From the NCBI GenBank assembly GCA_019915015.1, contig JAHBBC010000016.1:558001-622000 (forward strand): a DNA stretch of 64,000 nucleotides. Direction: 5' to 3'. The translations under genes and the position numbers were made by a program. The stretch is from Auriscalpium vulgare. Lineage: Eukaryota; Basidiomycota; Agaricomycetes; Russulales; Auriscalpiaceae. Positions 34,306 through 43,545 of the stretch are shown here, one piece after another. The first letter of the stretch is position 1. Each line of letters begins with the position of its first letter. Under the pieces are notes generated by a model. The model was not told where the DNA came from, searched no databases, and saw nothing but the letters and a program-made list of their open reading frames with translations.

Positions 34306-35824
34306 GGTTACTCTTGAAGTGATATTGTTGGGAAGACTTACATATTATCCAGTATATATAGGCTCTCTGCATTCTCCTTCGCTGCATGCGAGGGCGTCAG
34401 GTATCCACTCAAAGCCGGGTAGGAGTGGATATGGAGGCAGTTGATCAATGTGGATACTCCGTCACGCCGTGCGGTGTAGGATAAAAGCGCGAAGCTCGAA
34501 GTTGTTCATAGTAGAGAACGGACCAGTGTCGGCGCGGTGCCCGATATGTATACTCGTTCTCCCACTCCCGGTGATGTCAAAGTTGTGTACGGTAATTAGA
34601 CGACACGGTCAATAAATTTGGGATGGAGGAGGTAGACTTACGCCTCAGTTATGTTATGCTTCAGCGTGAAACGTGTTTTGGCTTTCCGCGTCCAACGCGG
34701 CCTCTCGGCCCTCTCCATGTATCCACTCAAATTCTTCCAATTTCGATGTGGATACTCCGTCGCCGCTGAGACTTTGGCTTGAAGTCGAGAGCTGAGAGCG
34801 TCAATACTTAGAAAGTATACATAGTGAACTTACCGTGAGGCGGCCGAGTAAGTATTTGGCATTACATAAGGACGGCGACCACCTGAGCGACTTCAAAGTT
34901 CACAAATAATAATCTACGGAGACCCGTTCAATTCTCACTCGCTAACTCTACGGTTTCCCGACCGAGTCACTGAAATTGGGCCTCGCAAGTCGCTCAAGCT
35001 TAAGCTTCAAGTCTCGACCGAACCCTCCCCACCCTCTCGACTCGTTTGCAATGATCATGATGCAACTCTTCCCTTCAGGCTTCAGCTAGACTTCGAGTCT
35101 GATCGCTCTTCACCACCTTATCCACCTCTTCATACACATATCACTAGTCGCTACATGCCTTGAACGGACGCTGCCTGCCAGCGCGCCCACGTTCTTCCAC
35201 ATCTGTTATGCGCCGATTGCGCGGCTGCGGGGTGGTTCAGGGATCCACTGGCAAGTTGGCGCTCGTGGGGCTGATACCTCGTCTCAGTCGTCTGCTCTAT
35301 CATAATCAGGCTTATCCGCCGTACACCAAAAACTAAGAAGACGTACCAGATGTCTGTGCTGTCTCGCACCACACGTGTCTCAGGTGAGTCTACCTTCGTC
35401 AAGTTCCTCAGACGAGCCTGCTCACCCGAAATGACCACCCGCGCGTTCTCCCTCCCATGCATGCGTCTGCACACGTACCCGCGTATGCATAGCCTATCAT
35501 CATTGCTTCCATGTCGTCGTGGCGTCTCGAACACCCTTGATCTTTCTTGGCGAGCTGCCACGACTTTAATGGGCTCCCCATTGCCTTCAGCAGACAATGT
35601 GCTCTTGGCTGGCAGGCTCTCCATCATTATGCTCCATACCCATCACTGTCATAGTGGAGAATAGCAGCCAATTCGGTCGTTTTATCTCTACTGCGGGAGA
35701 CACGACTTCAGTTGGCATCTTTGCTCCGCGTCAATTGTTCATAGGACCGGAGACCTAACTTCTGTGACCGGAGCACTTCTTATGGGAGTGCACCCAGCTT
35801 GTAACTTGTTGTCCTTCTCCCATC
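34306..35824. promoter_or_regulatory. Divergent intergenic region with duplicated GTATCCAC/GTGGATAC elements
   Basis: About 1.5 kb between the MDR-A start (minus) and the CFA synthase-like start (plus). It holds a repeated module: gtatccactcaaa at 34401 and 34719, each followed by tgtggatactccgtc at 34449 and 34747. GTATCCAC and GTGGATAC are inverse complements, so each module forms an inverted repeat. A minus-strand frame at 35151-35627 is open for 158 codons but I recognise no domain. Confidence 0.45.
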
Positions 35825-37750
35825 ATGACTAGTGCTATTCTCGAGACAATGCACAAGCACCCGCGCTCCATCTTGAGTCTTGTCGACGATACATTCCGCT
35901 ATGCTATGGAGAAGATGTTCACGGCATCCGCGCCGCTTGCAAAGCTTGCTGAAGCTGCTGTAGTCAGGTGCGTGTTGCCAATGGTGTCCGCTAACATCAA
36001 TTATAACATAACTTAATGAGTTTCCCAGTCGCCTTGATGCTATCACAGTTGGCCGACTGTGCATCAGAACTGCAGAGAAAACCTACGAGTACCCTCCTGC
36101 CGTTCAAGACCCGCTCACGGATCTGTCGGCAGAGATTCGCGTCATTAACAACATCTTCTGGGTACGCCTGTGTACCATGGGTGATCTTGGATTCGCAGAG
36201 GCGTACATGTTCGGCGACGTCGAGTGCGACGACTTACTCTCAGTCTTCCTGGTGCGTGCCAGCACGTCGAACACACACGTCTCTGACTGGTGAGGCATAG
36301 ATTTTTCTTCGTAGCAAGGATGAGCTCTCGGGTCTTGATTCGCTGCCGTCCTGGATGTTCAACATCTCAAAGCGCATCGCCGCCTACCGCTTCCGAGGAT
36401 CGCTTAGCAATTCAAGTTCAAACATCTCGGCGCACTATGACCTATCAGACGACATGTTTAAAGGTAAGTCTCGCATGCGTCTCAACAGGGTGCTGCTCAC
36501 GTAGTCCACACAGCCTTTCTCTCGGAAGACATGACCTACTCCTCACGACCTAAAACCGACAAGCCAGCCACCGTTGCCTTCAAACACCTTCCCAATTGCC
36601 ATTGACACCCTTCACAAAGCACAGCTGCGCAAACTTGACCATTTGATTCGCAAGGCACACATTCGTCCAGGGCACCGCATCCTCGACGTGGGGTGCGGCT
36701 GGGGCTCGCTGGCTCTCCAGATCGCACGAACTGTTCCGGGTACGCAAGTCGATGCCATCACGCTCTCGGACAATCAATGTGCATACGTGAAGCGCCTCGT
36801 CCAGACCGTGGGCCTGCAGGACCGTATACGGGTGTACCTGATGGATTATCGCGAGATGCCGGAGGAGTGGCAAGGCGTGTTTGATCGCGTAGTAAGCGTG
36901 GAGATGATTGAGCACGTTGGAGGAGAGTACTTGCGCGACTTCTGGGGCGCTTTGGACGCGGTGATGAAGAAGTGGGGGGCGGCAGGCGTTGTGCAGTCCA
37001 TAACGATTCCCGAAGCGCGTATGTCGTCATTCCCCCATTGAAAGGATCCCTTTGCGTTGACCTGTTGCTCAGGGCTCGAGACTTACAGAAAGGATGTTGA
37101 TTTCATCCAAAAATGGGTACGGTCTATATGCTGATTCGACACGACGTAGTCACTGATGAACGTTGAATATTCAGAGTACGAAACTGCTCTACCATCCCTT
37201 TATGGCGACTGACTGACTTGCTAGTCTTCCCCGGTGGCGTCCTGCCTACCTTGACCCAGCTCGTTCAGACGCTCGAGTCCGCGACCTCCGGCAGACTTCT
37301 TGTCGAGTCCGTTTCGAATATCGGTCCGCACTATGCACGAACGTTGCGGGAATGGAGGCGCAATTTTTGTCGAGAATTCGACGACGCCATCGCCCCGGCG
37401 CTGCGCGCCCTCCACCCCGGCGTGTTCAATGGGCCTCAAGGCGAGCTGGAATTGGGCGTATTCCGCCGAAAGTGGATATGTACGTCTTCTCAAAGTCATT
37501 TCAGCATCCAGTGTTTTGTAAATTGATTGTCTCGCAGATTACTTGTGAGTGTCATAGCAAGACGGAAACACGAAAACCGCTGATCTCGTACCGTGTAGCT
37601 GTTATTGTGAGAGCGGATACACCACGCGGATGCTCAACGGTGCCTTCCTTCATGCCATCTGCAAAAGTTGGTTGACTCACCCTATCTGCAGACCATATTA
37701 TTACGTTCACGCGCGAAGGAAATGAGGACCTTGAATGCGATGTGGACTGA
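35825..37750 (+). CDS. Cyclopropane-fatty-acyl-phospholipid synthase-like SAM methyltransferase with microexons
   Basis: SAM-dependent methyltransferase of the CFA synthase/mycol-cyclase family, modifying unsaturated acyl chains of phospholipids. Proposed exons: 35825-35967, 36029-36251, 36301-36463, 36514-36572, 36625-37018, 37073-37116, a 1-nt exon at 37175, 37225-37479, a 7-nt exon 37538-37544, 37599-37639 and 37692-37750; they sum to 462 residues. Motifs: SAHYDLSDDMFK, SEDMTYSS, the SAM loop DVGCGWGSLALQIA, SVEMIEHVG, IFPGG and YCESGYTTR. The I of IFPGG exists only with the 1-nt exon. The junction at 36,573-36,624 is doubtful: the proposed intron removes TLHKAQ, which itself resembles family sequence, so a one-base frame break near 36,545-36,600 is the alternative. 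Confidence 0.82.
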
Positions 37751-37904
37751 TGGTCTCGTTTGTAGTCTATGGGCCAAGGCTTACTGATGCTGGGCCATAC
37801 AAGGGCAACCCAAATCTGTGGCCCAATCACAGTACACGAGCGAGCGATACAGTACATAGTGAATGTGAAAACATAAGGAGGATTACGTGTACATTTATCT
37901 ACGT

Positions 37905-38110
37905 GGATGTACAACCAACCTCATGCCGCTGACCTTGCCGCCGCCTATGCGGACCAGCCCACCATGGATACCTGCGAGTCCGCTCTGTAGACTGTAGCAC
38001 CTCTACCGCGGTAGGCTACCGAAAATAAAATATTGAGCTCAGCACCAACCATGCAACTCGACTAGCCCTTCAGCTCACCGTAATGACACCCTCCAACTCG
38101 GAGGATACCC
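37905..38110 (-). pseudogene. Relic of a third MDR reductase 3' end
   Basis: This stretch matches, with many substitutions and small gaps, the last exon and last intron of MDR paralogue B (38,570-38,785). Shared blocks include ccgctgac, tgcgagtccg/gcgagtccacc, gcacctctatcgcg/gcacctctaccgcg, caccagcccatgcaa/caccaaccatgcaac and the exon-4 end tgatcacaccctc/taatgacaccctcc. Reading frames are broken. Nothing matching exon 4 or upstream exons follows, so only the 3' end survives. Confidence 0.6.
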
Positions 38111-38585
38111 AACTCGGAGACAGAGGAGTCGGTTATATGAGTCGGCTACATGAGTGCGCCTCGCTGGCGACTACATCATCTGTTATGCGGAAGGTGGAGT
38201 TAAGCAGAGGGTCTAAACGGCTAACAGCACGCGTTGGCAGGCCTCAACGGGGAATTCTGTATGAAGTGGTTTCGCGCGTCCTCGAACTCATATGAACGTG
38301 CACGGTAACTGAGACTTGCAGATTGATTGTCAGTGTCATCTGAACAAGATGTTGGCGCAGATAAATTTTAGCTTCGCGAGTGCGCCTGTGTCCAGACCAT
38401 ATCATATATTCGTCGACTCGGCCCGCGCACATATTCTCTGAATCGGTCTTGATAGTACGCATCTTCGTCAAACACGAGAAAGCACATGCCTCCATTAAAG
38501 ATATCGCTACTGGAAAAACACATGAGCTGTTGTAGGGATGTAAGCCAGATAACTCACTGCAAATGTCGAGGCGCTATTCATTTGA
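38111..38585. other. Intergenic, no supported gene
   Basis: About 475 bp between the MDR relic and the end of MDR paralogue B. AT-richer than its surroundings, with no open frame of note. Confidence 0.5.
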
Positions 38586-39894
38586 TTACAATGTCTCTTG
38601 CGGACGTGCAACTAACTTGACACCGCTGACGTTGCCTCTCGACAGGCGCTCCAGTCCACCGTTGATCCCCGCGAGTCCACCGGGGAGCACCTCTATCGCG
38701 TTGGGCTGCCATAAATTTCGATGTCGGCACCAGCCCATGCAATTGACACGACATCACAGCTGACCTTGATCACACCCTCTGCCAGCAATCCCGGCAACGC
38801 GCGATACATCGCATCGGACACCGTGTGGTTCGCCGGGTCATGGACGCTTCCAAATGTCCACACGAGGCGCTTGCCATCCTCCGCATCCGCGCCCGCTTTC
38901 CCAACGACGGGCGGGAGCGTCACTACGAGATTCCCGCGCGACGCGAGGATCTGCCACGCAGCCTTCTGCGAGTCTTCGAGGGAGATCGCATCGTACACAA
39001 CTGAGACCGCGGCGGACGTGATGTGCGCCACGGCAGCGGGGAGGTCGGGGTAAGCGACCTTGTGGTAGTCGATGACATGCGTAGCGCCAGCAGCTTTGCA
39101 GTATGCCTCGTTGTGCGCGGACGCAGTGGTGATTATGGGGGAGTAGCCGGAGAGCTTGAGGAGCTGGATCGCTGTAAGGACCAGACATGTGAGAATGAGA
39201 TACGGGAGAGCCTTATTAAATGCGCACCGTACTGGCCTACAGAGCTAGCCCCTCCAATGACGAGTGCTGGCCCACTGTACATCCCTTTGCCGGTCGCTTC
39301 CCAAGGGGCGGTGAGCCCAGTGCGTCCGCCGCGGCCCATAGGCATCGGCGCCTCCCGCTCGCCGTAGAGGCCAATCACTGCCGTGGCAAAGCCCGAAGGA
39401 ATTGTGGCAGCTTCATCGAAAGATAGATTGGCGGGGATCTGCAAAGGAGGCGGGAAATGAGCTTCGAAGGGGAATCATGACGCGCGCGCCTTGCCTTCGC
39501 GATTCCAGTTGCAGCATCGGCGAGGCAATACTGTTGGAATGCGCCGCGATCGGCGGGCTTCCACCAGCACTGAAACAGACTAAATAATCACGGCAATATC
39601 AGAGGCGATTATATGCGGGTAGGCTCGAAGCACGCACACTCTGTCCCCCTTCCTCACATTCGTTACGCCCTCGCCAACCTCTTTGACCGTGCCAGCAGCG
39701 TCGTTGCCCGAAACTCCAGGGAACTCGTCGTTGAAATACCCTGCCTTCATGTAGTTGTCGGCAGGATTCAACGCTGCGGACTCGATCTTGACGAGCGCGA
39801 AGCCGGGGCCCGGCTGGGGGATGGGGCGAGGGGCAACAACATATTCTGCGAGCTTAGCGGGGAGGATGAGGGCTTGCTGGGTGGTAGGAGACAT
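38586..39894 (-). CDS. Zinc-independent MDR reductase, paralogue B
   Basis: Same family as the gene at 32,985-34,305. Five exons (39894-39638, 39579-39495, 39438-39228, 39171-38765, 38690-38586) give 354 residues. Motifs: ILPAKLAEYVV, LVKIESAALNPAD, FPGVSGNDAAGTVKEVG, WWKPADRGAFQQY, SFDEAATIPSG, ALVIGGASSVGQYG and AIQLLKLSG. The second intron uses a GC donor (AAG|GCAAGG at 39,494), where paralogue A has GT at the same position. All intron positions match paralogue A. The C-terminal exon is ten codons shorter than in A. No zinc ligands are visible. An NADPH-dependent enoyl or quinone reductase acting near the neighbouring lipid methyltransferase is a reasonable guess only. Confidence 0.9.
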
Positions 39895-40526
39895 GTCAGG
39901 AAGGGACGACGTACAATCTTAGGTTTTAGCTAGTCGCTGCCCGCTGGCGATATATGGTTTGGAAGTCACTGTACTGTCTTCGGCCATGAAGGGCCTCTGG
40001 CAGGTCCATACGACGAGTAGTCCTCGCGCTCCCATGTGATGAAACCCGTAAAAGGCCGGTCCGGGCGCGGACCGCGGCGCGGGATCGCGTCACCGTCACC
40101 GTGACCGTGGTTCTTGCCAGCTGCACAAATTCCTCGTCCTACGCCAATAATACTAAGACCTACGCGTAAAGCGGCCGCGGGGGGTCCATCGGTATTGTAG
40201 TCATGACACTCCTGTCTATCTGTTGGACTTGGAAGTCTGCCTCCAGTGGGGAGACCGTTAGTAGCCTGTAAGTAGCTTCCATCGATCCTTGAGCTCATGA
40301 ACTTCTCATCTGAGCTTCATCCAGCTCTTCCTGAGATACATATGTTGGAATTTCATCCACTCTGTCGATCAAATGCCAAATTCTGCGGGTCGTCAATGCT
40401 GTTGGTCAAAATCGCAACACTTTGGAACTGCCAGCCACCCGCGATCGCACAAACTGCTGGCTGACCGTCCCTTCGAGAACCCCCTCACCTCTCCTTCTTA
40501 CCTTGACAGTGTAATCTATCTACAAG
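39895..40526. other. Divergent intergenic region
   Basis: About 630 bp between MDR-B and the Cys-rich membrane protein. A minus-strand frame (40298-39966, 110 codons, Gly/Pro/Arg-rich) is open and starts with ATG, but I recognise nothing in it and do not call it a gene. Confidence 0.4.
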
Positions 40527-41703
40527 ATGACTCTCCTCTCGCGCGCCCTCTATCTCCTCTTTGCTTTCGGCACCCTCGCGCCTGCCACAGCGTCCGAGCC
40601 GCCCTCCTCCTCCACGTCCACCCTCGGACGCCCCTGCTCCGCCTCGCAGAACCACCTCGACCCCTCCACGCGCAAATTCGTCTCAGAATGCGACGCGCTG
40701 ACGACGTGCTCCGCACCGACGAACGGCACGTGCATCGCGCGCAGCTGCCGGCGCGACGAGTTTGCTTTCGGGTACCGCAACGCGACGGCGCCGCCGCCGG
40801 ACATGTGCGCGGCGGGCAGCTTCTGCCCAGACGAGGGCGACGCCTGTAAGCCGCTCGTCGCGGCGGGAAACGCGTGCCAGTTCAACCGCGACGACCAATG
40901 TGCGCCGCCGCCAGATTGGGAAGCCCTCGCGGATTATCACAATTACAACGGCTCCGTGTGCTTGAGGTCTCTGTGCACGTGCGTGTCGTGTCAAATTTTG
41001 AAGTTTTCTGTGGAGCACTGATAGTGTCAATGGTGCGGAACTGATTAGGTATGCGAATGCGACGGAAGCGCAGCCATGCACCTTTGAATTGACAACTTAT
41101 GCCGACGTCGGCCCTGATGGCGGTTTCACGAACACGATTGTACGGGATAGCTGTCAAACTGCGCACCTGTTCTGCAATACCAAGACCAATGTTTGCGAGG
41201 CTGTGAGGCAGGTTGGAGCACCTTGTGACTATCATCGTGATTGTCGATCCGTAAGTCATCACCATCCTGTCATCCAGTCGACGTGCTAACGCCCCTCGAA
41301 GTACAACTGCGTACAGAACTACTGCGTAAGCCCTCCTGAGGCGCCGTTCGCTGTCGCCATCTGGCAATATGTCGTCACAGGATTTGCTATCGTGCTCGGC
41401 AAGTATCCGCTGCTCTCTCCGCTGCGAATCTTAAATTTTGTTTCTAATCCCATGACTATCCAGCAATGGCATCAACCTGCGTCATGCTCACGCTCATGCA
41501 CAAGCGACAGCGCTTGAGGAGCTATCAGGAGACGCGCGATTACTGCTACGAGCAAATCACGTCCGTATCGCCCTTCTGATCCTCCGTGGACGCTCCTGAA
41601 CGCTCTGTTCTTCCGCAGGCTGCGCCGCTCGATCCTCGCCCTGCAGAAGCGGCACGCAGTGGGAAAGGAAGGGTCGCTCGCAGAGTCGTGGAGCGATACC
41701 TAG
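40527..41703 (+). CDS. Cysteine-rich type I membrane protein, unknown family
   Basis: Not recognised. Five exons (40527-40978, 41025-41250, 41302-41398, 41464-41560, 41619-41703) give 318 residues. A clear signal peptide (LLSRALYLLFAFGTLAPATA) is followed by an ectodomain with about 20 cysteines in short spacings, e.g. CAAGSFCPDEGDACKPL and CDYHRDCRSYNCVQNYC, recalling disulfide-knotted adhesion or sensor domains. N-glycosylation sites are present (NGT, NAT, NGS). One transmembrane helix (IWQYVVTGFAIVLAMASTCV) leads to a basic cytosolic tail of about 55 residues. The third intron has a GC donor (CTCG|GCAAGT at 41,399). Likely a cell-surface protein of Agaricomycetes. Confidence 0.82.
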
Positions 41704-43545
41704 CGGTAGATGACCAAACGCCGGTTTCGTCACGGAGACCGCACTCACACGCACTTTGACAATTGACTTTTTGGCTCACTGTCGGCAAAGCATGTGAGCC
41801 CCTCGCTGTCTTCGTCGGCCCATTGCTCTGCTTGTGACGTCGGCACACCGACGAGCTAGTTTAAGTTCTTATCGGTTAACTGCAGACGCCGGTACTCCTG
41901 CGCTCGGACCGAGTACCGCGCGGTGGGAGCGATGGAACGTCCAGAGTGTTCTGCCAGAGGGCGAGACACACGCACTTCCTTCGATGCATGGCTGGACGTG
42001 GTCGGTGGGGCAGGATGCTGTGAAAGAGCAGGCTTCATAGGTAAAGTTGTCTGCGGAAGCAGACCTGGCCCTGTGGGTGCCGGTCGCACTGGATCACCCC
42101 GCGCTCGAGACGCGCGCCGTTGCTTCCACCTTCTAGTTCTCGCCACGCCTCGTGTGCTCCCTAATCCGAATTAGCCACCGCGCGCGACATCTGGGACCTC
42201 AGTTGCCGGTTCTTCCATCCGGGGCACTGCCGGGGCGCGTGCTAGAATCCTGGAGCGAGGAACGGGGGCCAATATGACAGATGAACCCACCCTCGCCCTG
42301 GTTCCTCGTCGTCCCTATCCCTAGGAAGCTGGAGTGCTGGAGGCTTCGCGGGGCTATAATTGGTACCCTCACACACTCGCGGACTTAGGTGCACGAGCGA
42401 AGCTATTGTAAGAAGAGGAGGTACGCGTGCCGTATTGCTGATATTGCTAGCGCATCATCCCGAAGCTTCTGCACTTTCACCGAGTATGTTCGCAGGCAAA
42501 GAAGGAGCCACAAGCGGGACAAGGCTTCGGGCTGGCCCGCGAACATGTAGCCCTCGGCCCTGCGACAGCCAAGAAGGCTAAAGAGCGAGCAGGGACGAGG
42601 CCTGTAGGGTTGGAAGACGCTGGTGCTCGGGTCAGGTGGTGGGACGAGGCGGCAGGGACCGCGCGGCGTGCGAGCACGGGGCCAGCGGGAAGGGCTGGCG
42701 AGCGGCGGGTTGTCGAATGCGGGCGCGGGGAGGTGGGAGCCGAGCTGGCGGGTGGGGAGGGTGGATGACTGTGTCGCGGGCTCTCGGGGGCAGTCGGGGG
42801 TAAGCGGGTGATAACAGGGAGCAGATGACTCAGGAACGGAGGTGTTGATACTCACTTGGATCGGGGGAATGGATGCGCGCGCGATCGCAGGGCTGCCGTG
42901 GGGGCGGTGGGGCGTCGGCAGGGAGACTGGCGTGCTTGGGCGCGACGGCATCCACGTTGGCCTCGAGCTTGAGCTCGAGCTTGAGCCTCCTTGACGGCCT
43001 GGGGACAATATCGCGCTCGCTCACCGGTCGGCCGACAGCCCAGCGGATCCGGAGGCAGGACCTGCAGTCCGGCGGCAGATAAGACACAGCCTGCGATCTC
43101 AGATGGGCGCCTATCCCGAGATGTGAGCACGGAGGCGCTTTGGCCACAACGTGCACCGACCGCACCCTCCAGAGGACAGCGTCACCCAGCGGCTGGCAGT
43201 CAGTGGCCGATCGACATTGCCAGCACACCATTCCAAGCATTCAATAGAGTGCGCAGGTGGGGCTCGGCGGCGCGGCGGCGCGCGCGCGTGTTTGCAGTCA
43301 TTGGCGGGTGTCAATTGGCGACGACGCATGGCGGTGTGCATGTACGCGTGTGGCAACGACGGGGCCGACGACGAGCAATGGAGGCGAAAGGTTGAGGCAG
43401 AGCTGAGATGCATTTGATCGAGAAATCGAAATGGGCAAGTGATAAGCGGGGAATTCAAATCTGAGATGCAAATCCCGTCGTTTCAACGGCGTTCCCACTC
43501 TCGCTGCACCGCTTGCCTTCCCCCCTCACCTTCAGCTCGCCAGCA
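41704..43545. other. Intergenic, no confidently supported gene
   Basis: About 1.8 kb. A minus-strand frame at 43008-42403 contains a canonical GTGAGT donor near 42,850 and a downstream frame ending in CPACGSFFACEHTR, so a small gene is conceivable, but phases do not join cleanly and no family is seen. A GAGCTT/CTCGAG-rich microrepeat lies at about 42,959-42,990. Much of the rest is GC-rich and uninformative. Confidence 0.35.

Noticed and set aside
35151..35627. 158-codon minus-strand ORF resembling a nuclease fragment at first glance
   Set aside because: I could not confirm any nuclease catalytic residue, and no consistent exon partner was found.
39966..40298. 110-codon minus-strand ORF between MDR-B and the Cys-rich gene
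   Set aside because: ATG-initiated but no family, no splice context and composition like intergenic DNA.
42955..42995. GAGCTT/CTCGAG repeat as a regulatory array
   Set aside because: Only about three imperfect units, too short to distinguish from chance.
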